Source of the DNA: a bacterium
Lineage (GTDB): Bacteria; Verrucomicrobiota; Verrucomicrobiae; Opitutales; Opitutaceae
NCBI GenBank assembly: GCA_021780625.1
Contig: JAJXYI010000216.1
Coordinates: forward strand, 1-7,721
DNA: 7,721 bases
Direction: 5' to 3'
In this document: in pieces, positions 1-6,193 of the stretch
Position numbering within the stretch: position 1 is the first letter of the stretch
How the letters are laid out: each line of letters begins with the position of its first letter
Program-made: the position numbers and the translations under genes
The notes under the pieces: generated by a model
What the model saw: the letters and a program-made list of their open reading frames with translations, nothing else
Told to the model about the DNA's origin: nothing
Database searches by the model: none

Positions 1-2091
1 ACAACCACACCTACCCAGTCGTCCGAGGACTCGCTCAACCGCTTGATTTCCGAGTGGAAACGGCAGGTTGAAACCGAGCTCAAGGGCGTGCCGTTCGAAA
101 AGAAACTGGTGACAAAAACTCCCGAGGGCATCGCGATCCAGCCACTCTATACGCGAGCCGATTTGGCGTCGATTCCGAACCTGGATTCGACCCCCGGAGA
201 AGCACCATTTCTACGAGGAGGCCGTAATTTCGGCTATAAGGATACCTCATGGGAGGTTTGCCAGCATGTGTCCGCGAAGGACGCAGCCGATTTCAATGAG
301 AAGGTCCTGGCGGACCTGATGCTTGGCCAGACCAGCGTGGTGCTGGAGCCGGACTGCATCGCCCGCCTCGGCAAGGATCCCGACGAAGCGCCCGAGCCCT
401 GCGGCTGCGGCCTGGGCGTCGCGGACATTCAGGATGCGGAGGCAGCGCTGAGGAAGATCGATTTCTCTGCGGTCTCGCTGCACTGCGCCACGGGCGCGAA
501 TCCATTGCCGGTGGGCACGATCGTGCTGGCCGCGTTGGCCAGGCTCGGCGCGGACCCCAAGACGCTCCGCGGAAGCCTCACCGCCGATCCGATCGGCGAG
601 TTGCTGCGCCGGGGCAGTCTGCCGGCTGGCATCGAGGCCGAGTTCGATGCGGTAGCCGCCTGGACGCATGCCCTGGCCAAAAAGGCCCCGCAGGTGCGCA
701 CCATCGGCGTGGACGCGAGCATCTGGTTGGAGGCCGGCGCCTCCACGACGCAGGAGCTCGCCTTCGCCATCGCCACGGGCCTCGCTTCGCTTCGCGCGAT
801 GAAGGACCGCGGGATCAAACCCGAGACTGCAGCCGCGAAAATGCGGTTCACCTTCTCGGTCGGCTCGCAGTTCTTCATGGAGATCGCGAAATTCCGCGCG
901 TTCCGCCTGCTGTGGTCGCGAATCCTCTCGGCCTACGGCGTCGCCGAAGCGGCCGCCACTTCCGCGGTCCATGCCAGGACGGCACTCTACGACAAGACCG
1001 TGCACGATGCCCATGTGAACATGCTTCGCGTGACCACCGAGGCGCTTTCCGCAGTGCTCGGAGGCTGCGACAGCCTGCACGTCGGTCCGTACGACGAGGT
1101 CACGGGGACGAGCGATGAGTTCTCTCGCCGCATCGCCCGCAACGTCCATGTGCTCCTCGCCGAGGAATTCAGTTTCAAGGAGACCGCCGACCCTTCCGGC
1201 GGCTCGTGGTATATCGAAACGCTCACGGACGAACTGGCTCGCAAGGCCTGGGCGCTCTTCCAGGAGTTCGAGGCCAAGGGAGGCATCGTCGCAGCCCTAC
1301 GTGCAGGCACGCCGCAGGCGCTTGTCGCCGCGGTCGCGCTCGAAAAGGCTGACGCGGTGTCCAAACGCCGGTCGGGAATCGTCGGCACAAACCTGTTCCC
1401 AAACCTGAAGGAAAAGGTGCTGGCCGCGGGAACGCCTGACGCGGACGCCCTTGCGCGGCGCGCGGCTGCGGTGAAAAGCCGTCGTCCCGACGCACCCACG
1501 GGAATCAAACCCCTCGACGTCGACGCCCTGGTCGCTGCGGCGTCGCGCGGCGCGACCGTGGGACAGCTGGCGCGTGCGTCGCTGCCGTCGTCGTCGGGCT
1601 CCGAGAAGATCACGCCGCTTTCGCTCCGCCGCGTCGCGGAGGGTTTCGAACGACTGCGCGCAGCGTCCGACGCCTATGCGTCGCGAACGGGAGCACGCCC
1701 CAAGGTCTTCCTCGCGAAGATGGGACCGGTGCTGCAGCACAAGGCCCGCGCGGATTTCTCCGCCGGATTCTTCGCGGTCGGCGGCTTCGAGCCGCTCGGC
1801 AAGCAGGCCTTCGAGACGCCGGAGTCGGCTGCCGCGGCCGCCGCGGCGTCGGGAGCGCGAGTCGCGGTGCTCTGCTCCACGGATGAAACCTATCCGACGC
1901 TGGTCCCCGCGTTCGCGGCCGCGCTGAAAGCCGCCAAGCCCGACGCCGTCGTCGTTCTCGCCGGCCTCCCAGCCGACAAGGCCCTGGCCGACCAGTTCAA
2001 GGCGGCCGGCGTCGACGAGTTCATCCACATCCGAGCCAATGTCGGCGACCTCCTCGCCAACCTTCTCAAGAAGATTGGAGCCCTGAAATGA
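1..2091 (+). CDS. mutA: Methylmalonyl-CoA mutase small (beta) subunit, 5' partial
   Basis: This is the non-catalytic partner of the heterodimeric, cytoplasmic B12-dependent mutase that interconverts succinyl-CoA and methylmalonyl-CoA. The frame is open to the left edge (it begins T-T-T-P-T-Q-S-S), so the true start lies outside the window; a TTG at 43 is not needed as a start. At least 696 residues are present. The order is an N-terminal dimerisation segment ([18 protein letters not shown]), a TIM-barrel region with family signatures such as [19 protein letters not shown] and [21 protein letters not shown], and a C-terminal B12-domain-like fold. In that last domain the cobalamin motif is decayed: at 1714-1760 it reads [15 protein letters not shown] where MutB has [15 protein letters not shown]. 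Loss of B12 binding is normal for this subunit. An alanine-rich helix follows at about 1828-1850. The stop codon overlaps the mutB start, so the two are translated together. Confidence 0.95.
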   Translation, partial: TTTPTQSSEDSLNRLISEWKRQVETELKGVPFEKKLVTKTPEGIAIQPLYTRADLASIPNLDSTPGEAPFLRGGRNFGYKDTSWEVCQHVSAKDAADFNEKVLADLMLGQTSVVLEPDCIARLGKDPDEAPEPCGCGLGVADIQDAEAALRKIDFSAVSLHCATGANPLPVGTIVLAALARLGADPKTLRGSLTADPIGELLRRGSLPAGIEAEFDAVAAWTHALAKKAPQVRTIGVDASIWLEAGASTTQELAFAIATGLASLRAMKDRGIKPETAAAKMRFTFSVGSQFFMEIAKFRAFRLLWSRILSAYGVAEAAATSAVHARTALYDKTVHDAHVNMLRVTTEALSAVLGGCDSLHVGPYDEVTGTSDEFSRRIARNVHVLLAEEFSFKETADPSGGSWYIETLTDELARKAWALFQEFEAKGGIVAALRAGTPQALVAAVALEKADAVSKRRSGIVGTNLFPNLKEKVLAAGTPDADALARRAAAVKSRRPDAPTGIKPLDVDALVAAASRGATVGQLARASLPSSSGSEKITPLSLRRVAEGFERLRAASDAYASRTGARPKVFLAKMGPVLQHKARADFSAGFFAVGGFEPLGKQAFETPESAAAAAAASGARVAVLCSTDETYPTLVPAFAAALKAAKPDAVVVLAGLPADKALADQFKAAGVDEFIHIRANVGDLLANLLKKIGALK
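2077..2090 (+). promoter_or_regulatory. Ribosome binding site and ATGA overlap coupling mutA to mutB
   Basis: GGAG at 2077-2080 lies 7 bases before the mutB ATG (2088-2090), inside the last codons of mutA. The mutA stop TGA (2089-2091) overlaps this ATG as ATGA. The arrangement fixes the mutB start and suggests translational coupling, which would keep the two subunits at equal amounts. Confidence 0.75.
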
Positions 2092-4238
2092 AAAATCCCG
2101 ATTTCACGAAACTGAGCTACGACTCGTTCACGTTCACCGGAGGCCGCAAGTCGCCCGCCTCCGAGGGCGCCGAGTGGCAGACCTACGAGCAGATTCCGGT
2201 GAAACCGGTGTACACGGCCGCGGATCTGCCGCCCGAGCCCGTGCTCGACACGATGCCCGGCGTGGCGCCGTTCACGCGCGGCCCGTACAGCACGATGTAC
2301 GTGGCGAAGCCATGGACGGTGCGGCAGTACGCCGGCTTCTCCACCGCGGAGGAGTCGAACGCGTTCTACAAGCGCAACCTCGCCGCCGGCCAGATGGGCC
2401 TCTCGATCGCCTTCGACCTGGCGACGCACCGCGGCTACGACAGCGACCATCCGCGTGTCGTGGGTGATGTCGGCAAAGCCGGCGTCGCCGTCGACTCGAT
2501 CCTCGACATGCAGACGCTGTTCTCGGGCATCCCGCTCGACAAGGTCTCGGTCTCCATGACCATGAACGGCGCGGTGCTTCCGGTGATGGCGTTCTACATC
2601 TGCGCCGCCCTGGAGCAGGGTGTGAAGCTCGAGCAGCTCTCGGGCACGATCCAGAACGACATCCTGAAGGAGTTCATGGTGCGGAACACCTACATCTATC
2701 CGCCGACTCCCTCGATGAGGATCATCGCCGACATCTTCGGCTACACGTCGAGGTCCATGCCGAAGTTCAACTCGATCTCGATCTCCGGCTACCACATGCA
2801 GGAGGCGGGGGCCACGGCCGACCTCGAGCTGGCGTACACGCTGGCCGATGGTCTCGAATACCTGCGCACCGGCGTGGCCGCGGGTCTGGACATCGACGCT
2901 TTCGCGCCGCGCCTCTCGTTCTTCTGGGCGATCGGAAAGAACTTCTTCATGGAGGTCGCCAAGATGCGCGCCGCACGCACGCTCTGGGCTGAGATCGTCT
3001 CGAAGTTCAATCCGAAGAATCCGAAGTCCTGCGCCCTGCGTACGCATTCGCAGACCTCGGGCTGGTCGCTCACCGAGCAGGATCCCTTCAACAACGTGGC
3101 GCGCACCTGCCTGGAGGCGCTCGCAGCCGCCTGCGGACACACGCAGTCGCTGCACACGAACGCCCTCGACGAGGCGATCGCGCTGCCGACCGATTTCTCG
3201 GCCCGCATCGCGCGCAACACGCAGTTGCACCTCCAGAACGAAACCGGCATCTGCAACGTGGTCGACCCGTGGGGCGGCAGTTACTACGTCGAGTCGCTGA
3301 CTGCGGAGCTCATCAAGAAGGCGCGCGCCCACCTCGACGAGGTGGAGAAGATGGGCGGCATGACCAAGGCCATCGAGGCGGGCATCCCGAAGCTCCGCAT
3401 CGAGGAGGCCGCGGCGCGCCGCCAGGCCCGCATCGACTCCGGCAAGGAGACGATCGTCGGCCTCAACAAATTCCGCCTCGAGAAGGAGGCTGCGCTTGAG
3501 ACCCTGGAGGTCGACAACACGGCCGTCCGCGAGGCGCAGATCAAGCGACTGAAGGAGCTTCGCGCGAGTCGCGACGAAGCCAAATGCCGCGCCTCCCTGA
3601 CTGCGCTCACCGACTGCGCCCGCTCCGGCAAGGGCAACTTGCTCGAGCTCGCTGTCACGGCCGCCCAGGCGCGGGCCACGCTCGGCGAGATCAGCGACGC
3701 GCTTGAGGTCGTCTATGGACGCTACCAGGCGCAGATCCGCTCGATCTCGGGTGTGTATCGCTCCGAGTTCGGCGAGGACGAAAACGTCTCCAAGGTGCGC
3801 TCGCTTATCGCACGCTTCGAGAAGAGCGAGGGCCGCCGGCCCCGGCTGTTCATCGCGAAGCTGGGCCAGGACGGACACGACCGCGGCGCCAAGGTGGTGG
3901 CGACGGCGATGGCGGACCTCGGGTTCGACATCGACATCGGACCGCTCTTTCAGACACCCGAGGAGGCCGCACGCCAGGCCGTTGAGAACGACGTCCATGT
4001 CGTCGCGATGAGTTCGCTCGCCGCGGGTCACAAGACCCTGCTGCCCGCACTGCGCCAGGCGCTGGATGCGCGGGGGCGCCAGGACATCATGGTCGTGTGC
4101 GGCGGCGTGATCCCCGCGCCCGATTACGAGTTCCTGCTCGCCAACGGCGCCAGCGCGATCTTCGGGCCGGGCACTGCGATCCCGTACAGCTCGCTGAAGA
4201 CCCTCGAGCTCCTCGTGGAGCGCCTGGAAATCCCGTAA
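2088..4238 (+). CDS. mutB: Methylmalonyl-CoA mutase large (alpha, catalytic) subunit
   Basis: This is the catalytic, adenosylcobalamin-binding subunit, 716 residues, about the usual length. It rearranges succinyl-CoA and (R)-methylmalonyl-CoA, a step in propionate fermentation (succinate to propionate) or in propionate use. The TIM barrel covers about residues 35-560 and contains nearly invariant blocks: [53 protein letters not shown] and [15 protein letters not shown]. By recalled alignment with the Propionibacterium enzyme, Tyr81, Arg199 and His236 match its Tyr89, Arg207 and His244. The C-terminal flavodoxin-like B12 domain (about 584-716) has [11 protein letters not shown]. His597 is the lower cobalt ligand, with Asp595 and Lys591 completing the relay; SSLAAGH (642-648) and CGGVIP (671-676) follow. 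The residues I can check are intact, so the enzyme should be active. The gene is also called scpA; ICM- and HCM-type mutases split the B12 domain onto a separate protein, so they do not fit. Confidence 0.97.
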   Translation: MKNPDFTKLSYDSFTFTGGRKSPASEGAEWQTYEQIPVKPVYTAADLPPEPVLDTMPGVAPFTRGPYSTMYVAKPWTVRQYAGFSTAEESNAFYKRNLAAGQMGLSIAFDLATHRGYDSDHPRVVGDVGKAGVAVDSILDMQTLFSGIPLDKVSVSMTMNGAVLPVMAFYICAALEQGVKLEQLSGTIQNDILKEFMVRNTYIYPPTPSMRIIADIFGYTSRSMPKFNSISISGYHMQEAGATADLELAYTLADGLEYLRTGVAAGLDIDAFAPRLSFFWAIGKNFFMEVAKMRAARTLWAEIVSKFNPKNPKSCALRTHSQTSGWSLTEQDPFNNVARTCLEALAAACGHTQSLHTNALDEAIALPTDFSARIARNTQLHLQNETGICNVVDPWGGSYYVESLTAELIKKARAHLDEVEKMGGMTKAIEAGIPKLRIEEAAARRQARIDSGKETIVGLNKFRLEKEAALETLEVDNTAVREAQIKRLKELRASRDEAKCRASLTALTDCARSGKGNLLELAVTAAQARATLGEISDALEVVYGRYQAQIRSISGVYRSEFGEDENVSKVRSLIARFEKSEGRRPRLFIAKLGQDGHDRGAKVVATAMADLGFDIDIGPLFQTPEEAARQAVENDVHVVAMSSLAAGHKTLLPALRQALDARGRQDIMVVCGGVIPAPDYEFLLANGASAIFGPGTAIPYSSLKTLELLVERLEIP

Positions 4239-4261
4239 GCTCTTTGGCCAGTGTTTTGTCT

Positions 4262-4290
4262 TAAGGGCGGCCTCCCAAGGGCCGCCCTTA
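4262..4290 (+). terminator. Strong hairpin after mutB, likely transcription terminator
   Basis: TAAGGGCGGCC (4262-4272) and GGCCGCCCTTA (4280-4290) are perfectly complementary, forming an 11-bp GC-rich stem with a 7-base loop. It begins 24 bases after the mutB stop. The tail (TCAATTCCCC) is only weakly T-rich, so termination may be incomplete, or the hairpin may mainly protect the mRNA 3' end. The other side is not U-rich on the minus strand, which favours the plus direction. Confidence 0.75.
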
Positions 4291-4340
4291 TCAATTCCCC
4301 GATCGCGTCTGACCTTTCAACCTGCGGAGTCGGATCTGAA

Positions 4341-4368
4341 CCACGGGGGGCTAAGAGGCCACGGAGGG
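4341..4368. repeat. Two-copy direct repeat CCACGGRGGG
   Basis: CCACGGGGGG (4341-4350) and CCACGGAGGG (4359-4368) differ at one base and are spaced 18 bases start to start, with CTAAGAGG between them. The pattern recalls the CACGGAG-type degenerate tandem repeats found between genes in several bacterial groups, but two copies are too few to assign it to a family. Confidence 0.35.
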
Positions 4369-4489
4369 AATCCATCGCAGAGACGTCCTACATCCAGTTC
4401 CATTCACCTTCAAGGGATGGAGGTGTCGAATCAGTGGATACGGCGGAGCGGCTAGGGAGGCACTACGAGGTCGCAGAGCTCGGGCGTTC

Positions 4490-4518
4490 TTGGACCCAAG
4501 GTTTTCTGGTCCTATAAC
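4490..4518 (+). promoter_or_regulatory. Possible sigma70-like promoter
   Basis: TTGGAC (4490-4495), a 17-base spacer and TATAAC (4513-4518). The -10 matches the consensus at 5 of 6 bases and the -35 at 3 of 6, with ideal spacing. Transcription would begin near 4525 and run about 260 bases before the ATG at 4785, through two hairpins. This is a consensus match only; such matches arise by chance. Confidence 0.3.
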
Positions 4519-4543
4519 ACTCTGATGGCAGGCATCTAGCGGG

Positions 4544-4580
4544 GTTCGTTTTGGAGCCGTTCCCACTCGCCAACGAACGG
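4544..4580 (+). other. Hairpin with two mutually exclusive pairings
   Basis: GTTCGTT (4544-4550) pairs with AACGAAC (4572-4578), and a further 3-bp stem is possible inside (GAG 4554-4556 in shifted register with CTC 4566-4568). Alternatively, CCGTTC (4557-4562) pairs with GAACGG (4575-4580). Both pairings use bases 4575-4578, so they cannot form together. It lies just downstream of the possible promoter. Confidence 0.35.
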
Positions 4581-4600
4581 TTTGGGGGCTACGCTTCTTG

Positions 4601-4628
4601 CGCTTTGGCGAGGCCCCGCGCCAAGGCG
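4601..4628 (+). other. 10-bp stem hairpin in the intergenic stretch
   Basis: CGCTTTGGCG (4601-4610) pairs with CGCCAAGGCG (4619-4628) with one G-U pair, closing an 8-base loop (AGGCCCCG). No T-run follows on either strand, so it is not a classical intrinsic terminator. It may be part of a structured leader or small RNA. Confidence 0.4.
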
Positions 4629-4784
4629 GAAAGGTCCCCTGGGGCGACCCGATCATGAGACAGTCCATTCGCGGTCGAGATCCTTGCGAGCACCGCGGCT
4701 CGAGCGGTCGCGGGGGGAGGGGTGCAGCCGCGTATTCCCATTTTCAGGCCGCCGTGCGTGCGCGATCGGCCTGCCGTTTTCCCC

Positions 4785-5261
4785 ATGAATACCGCCGATG
4801 TCATTGAACGCTTCGCGGTCCCAACCTCAGAGGGGACCGATCCGGACTCCTGCTGGCTGGTGGTGATCAATCGCGAGGAGGCGCGGATCTTCCGCTCGCT
4901 CGCCCATGGCACCCCGCCCAGTGAAGTCCGTCGGCAGCGCACGCAGGCGACGCTTCGTCATTCGGAGCGCATTGCCGGATTCTTCCGGCGTCCGAAGGCT
5001 CCCGCGCCGCATTGTTTTTTGGAGCCGCTGGCCGGCGCATTGAAGGAGGCCGACCGGCTGATCGTGTTCGGAAGCGGCAAGGGCGTGGCGAGCCAGATGC
5101 ATCAATTCGTGGCCTGGCTGCATGCCCGGTATCCCGCTCTGGCCCGACGCATCGTCATCTGCCTCGTCGTCGACGAGCACCACATGACGGATGCCCAGAT
5201 GCTCGCCCACGCGCGCGCCAGCCTGTCGGCGCGCCGCACCCTTGTATTTGATTCTCTGTGA
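4785..5261 (+). CDS. eRF1-domain-3-like / 'host attachment' family protein
   Basis: This is a 158-residue soluble protein with no signal peptide or membrane segment. Its shape resembles the bacterial/archaeal eRF1-domain-3-like proteins, often annotated as 'host attachment' or 'translational machinery' proteins. Early, WLVVINREEARIFRSL (24-39) resembles the family's first beta strand (typically 'W.D...A.IF'). Later, CFLEPLAGALKEADRLIVFGSGKGVAS (77-103) resembles the 'F...A..L..A..ILI.GPG.AK' block. The end, VVDEHHMTDAQMLAHARASL (128-147), resembles the typical 'E..D.MTD.QI.A..R..F' ending. The family fold is shared with the peptide-release-factor and pelota C-terminal region; the biological role is unknown, perhaps ribosome-related. 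I chose the ATG at 4785. The frame extends upstream to a GTG at 4722, but those 21 residues are Pro/Arg-rich and the GGGGAGG there is only one base from the GTG. No Shine-Dalgarno precedes 4785. The family call is from recalled motif patterns, not a search. Confidence 0.8.
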   Translation: MNTADVIERFAVPTSEGTDPDSCWLVVINREEARIFRSLAHGTPPSEVRRQRTQATLRHSERIAGFFRRPKAPAPHCFLEPLAGALKEADRLIVFGSGKGVASQMHQFVAWLHARYPALARRIVICLVVDEHHMTDAQMLAHARASLSARRTLVFDSL

Positions 5262-5262
5262 C

Positions 5263-5296
5263 GAGAACCGGGCCGCTGGGCCCGTTTCTCTTTTTT
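5263..5296 (+). terminator. Intrinsic terminator one base after the stop codon
   Basis: GAGAA-C-CGGGCC (5263-5274) pairs with GGCCCG-T-TTCTC (5279-5290). This gives an 11-bp stem with one internal C/T mismatch and a 4-base loop (GCTG), directly followed by six T (5291-5296). It is a textbook rho-independent terminator for the gene ending at 5261. Confidence 0.92.
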
Positions 5297-5324
5297 CCAA
5301 TCCCGGTCTTCAAATCCACTCGTC

Positions 5325-5609
5325 ATGCCTGCCACATTCACCGTCGATTACGTCGCGTTCCCTCATCACCACGGACGCCTCTTCACCTATCAGTCAAACG
5401 ATCCGGTCGAGACTGAGGACTTCCTGATGCACCTGCTGCTCGTGCGCGCACGCATCACGGAGATCCGGCATAATGGCGCACCCTTGGTCGGTCATGCCTT
5501 CGACCGGATGCTCAAGGTCGCCGCGGATCGCCTGGCCGGAGAGCTGCTGAGGGAGTCGCTTGGGATCGATCCGGTCCAGATTCGCGACCGCTTCGGCTAC
5601 GCCGCGTGA
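5325..5609 (+). CDS. Small conserved-looking protein of unknown function
   Basis: 94 residues; I do not recognise the family. The composition is that of a real soluble protein, with balanced acidic and basic residues and no Arg/Pro excess. The first half alternates like beta strands (FTVDYVAF at 5-12, RLFTYQS at 18-24, LVRARITEIRHNGAPL at 39-54) around a His-rich turn (FPHHHGR, 12-18). The second half (58-80, HAFDRMLKVAADRLAGELLRE) predicts an amphipathic helix. There is no signal peptide, membrane segment or cysteine. The ATG at 5325 is the natural start, though no Shine-Dalgarno precedes it. It begins only 28 bases after the upstream terminator's T-run, leaving little room for its own promoter. 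It converges with rpoZ, with 37 bases between the stop codons. Confidence 0.7.
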   Translation: MPATFTVDYVAFPHHHGRLFTYQSNDPVETEDFLMHLLLVRARITEIRHNGAPLVGHAFDRMLKVAADRLAGELLRESLGIDPVQIRDRFGYAA

Positions 5610-5622
5610 GGTGTGTCCAGGA

Positions 5623-5637
5623 GCCGCTGCCGGCGGC
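5623..5637. terminator. Short GC hairpin between convergent genes, possible weak terminator
   Basis: GCCGC (5623-5627) pairs with GCGGC (5633-5637) around a 5-base loop, in the 37-base gap between the 94-residue gene and rpoZ. No T-run follows on either strand, so intrinsic termination would be weak. Its place between two converging stop codons is the main reason to list it. Confidence 0.25.
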
Positions 5638-5646
5638 CCCCAACGG

Positions 5647-5868
5647 TCACCTGCCGTACGCGAGTTCCTCGGCGGTGGGAAGCTGGTAGCTGATCTTGCC
5701 CTCGGCGATCTCGCGGAGCGCGGTGTCCTCCGGGGACAGCTTCTCAAGCGAGACCACAAGCGGGCGGTTGCCCCGCTTGAGCTGTTTGACGCGGCGCGAC
5801 ACCACGTTCACGAGGATATTGGGATCGTCGATCACTTGCAGGGCGTTCTTCAGATAATCGTCTCTCAT
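5647..5868 (-). CDS. rpoZ: DNA-directed RNA polymerase omega subunit
   Basis: 73 residues, within the usual size of short omega proteins. Omega binds the beta' subunit of RNA polymerase, helps its folding and assembly, and in some bacteria forms part of a ppGpp site. The family pattern is clear: an N-terminal helix with DDPNILVNVVSRRVKQLKRG (14-33; compare the usual 'N.f.Lv..as.RArql..G'), then RPLV (35-38), and ALREIAEGKISYQL (50-63), the conserved 'A..EIa.GKI' block. The ATG at 5866-5868 (read on the minus strand) is the first in frame with this pattern and is preceded by CCATTTCCCC rather than a Shine-Dalgarno. The gene stands alone: its downstream neighbour converges and its upstream neighbour diverges, so it is not in the gmk-rpoZ arrangement common elsewhere. 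Confidence 0.92.
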   Translation of the reverse strand: MRDDYLKNALQVIDDPNILVNVVSRRVKQLKRGNRPLVVSLEKLSPEDTALREIAEGKISYQLPTAEELAYGR

Positions 5869-5896
5869 GGGGAAATGGTTGGGACTGGCTGTACGG

Positions 5897-5930
5897 CCGA
5901 CGCGAAGTTCGCTGGCTCAAGGCGCGTCGG
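5897..5930. promoter_or_regulatory. 8-bp inverted repeat in the rpoZ upstream region
   Basis: CCGACGCG (5897-5904) and CGCGTCGG (5923-5930) are exact inverted copies separated by 18 bases. They lie 28 to 62 bases ahead of the rpoZ start. It could be an operator for a dimeric regulator or a hairpin in the rpoZ leader. No T-run follows on either side, so a terminator is unlikely. Confidence 0.3.
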
Positions 5931-5964
5931 GGCTGCAGCTCCTTGAGTTTCTATTGCGGCAGGG

Positions 5965-6135
5965 TTGGAAACACGATCCCTAATCCGGCGGGTCTCCCGG
6001 AGCCTGACGTTGTGGCTGCGGGACCACGGTCTTACCGCTGATATTTCCGGGGACCGCATTGAATGGATGCAACTGCCGGGTGGGCTGGGCGGTCGCTGGG
6101 GCGCCCTGAGTTACACGCCGGTGACGGAACGGTGA
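5965..6135 (+). CDS. Possible small ORF (56 residues), unproven
   Basis: The frame is open from 5947 to the TGA at 6133-6135; a TTG at 5965 would give 56 residues. I do not recognise it. The second half (LWLRDHGLTADISGDRIEW, then MQLPGGLGGRWGALSYTPVTER) has a natural amino-acid balance, with Trp, Asp, Glu, Met and Tyr, and lacks the Arg/Pro/Ser excess of out-of-frame reads in this DNA. By hand count, 27 of 39 codons in that part end in G or C. Against it: there is no ATG start and no well-spaced Shine-Dalgarno (AGGG directly abuts the TTG). It ends 58 bases before the hydrolase start. It could be a genuine small gene, a leader peptide, a decayed gene fragment or chance. Confidence 0.25.
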   Translation: METRSLIRRVSRSLTLWLRDHGLTADISGDRIEWMQLPGGLGGRWGALSYTPVTER

Positions 6136-6193
6136 TTTCGACGAAAACGGCCGGCTTTGATTTTGAGTCCGCCAGGGCGAATGGGCATCGACG

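Larger units (their letters stand above)
4291..4784. other. 494-base stretch without a convincing gene
   Basis: No reading frame here looks real on either strand. The longest frames (about 88 codons on plus ending at 4517, and 105 codons on minus at 4351-4668) are rich in Arg, Pro and Ser, have no recognisable motif, and use codons unlike the neighbouring genes; the plus frame begins inside the preceding hairpin. The stretch does hold a degenerate direct repeat (4341-4368), a possible promoter (4490-4518) and two hairpins (4544-4580 and 4601-4628), each listed separately. It could be a long leader of the gene at 4785, a small-RNA locus, or remnants of a decayed gene. Confidence 0.6.
5869..6193. 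other. 325-base divergent spacer between rpoZ and the hydrolase
   Basis: This stretch must hold the promoters of rpoZ (leftward) and of the hydrolase operon (rightward), but I find no convincing -35/-10 pair for either. It contains an 8-bp inverted repeat (5897-5930), a possible 56-residue ORF (5965-6135), and an 11-base palindrome-like site TTTCGACGAAA (6136-6146) 47 bases before the hydrolase start. Confidence 0.6.

Noticed and set aside
43..45. TTG at 43 as the mutA start
   Set aside because: The same frame is open back to position 1 with plausible N-terminal residues, so the real start is more likely outside the window.
247..1149. 300-codon minus-strand open frame opposite mutA
   Set aside because: Composition is Arg/Gly/His-rich and without motifs, while the plus strand encodes a clear MutA. 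It is a shadow of GC-rich third positions.
1890..4031. 713-codon open frame on the minus strand opposite mutB and the end of mutA
   Set aside because: It mirrors the codon bias of the strongly conserved genes on the plus strand. Its product is Arg/Asp/His/Leu-rich, with no recognisable domain, and it runs across two certain genes.
4351..4668. 105-codon minus-strand frame in the intergenic stretch
   Set aside because: The product is rich in Pro, Arg, Ser and Lys with no motif, and the start lacks a ribosome binding site. GC-rich non-coding DNA easily yields such frames.
4722..4784. GTG at 4722 as start of the eRF1-like gene
   Set aside because: The added 21 residues are Pro/Arg-rich and unlike the family. 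The purine-rich GGGGAGG sits one base from the GTG, too close to work as a Shine-Dalgarno.
4291..4784. Possible tRNA, cobalamin riboswitch or mobile element remnant in the large gap
   Set aside because: I see no cloverleaf or CCA-type end, no B12-box-like sequence, no terminal inverted repeats and no transposase fragment. The only structures are short hairpins and one repeat pair.
5560..5946. 128-codon plus-strand frame opposite rpoZ
   Set aside because: It lies antisense to a clear omega subunit gene and overlaps the end of the 94-residue gene; no family resemblance.
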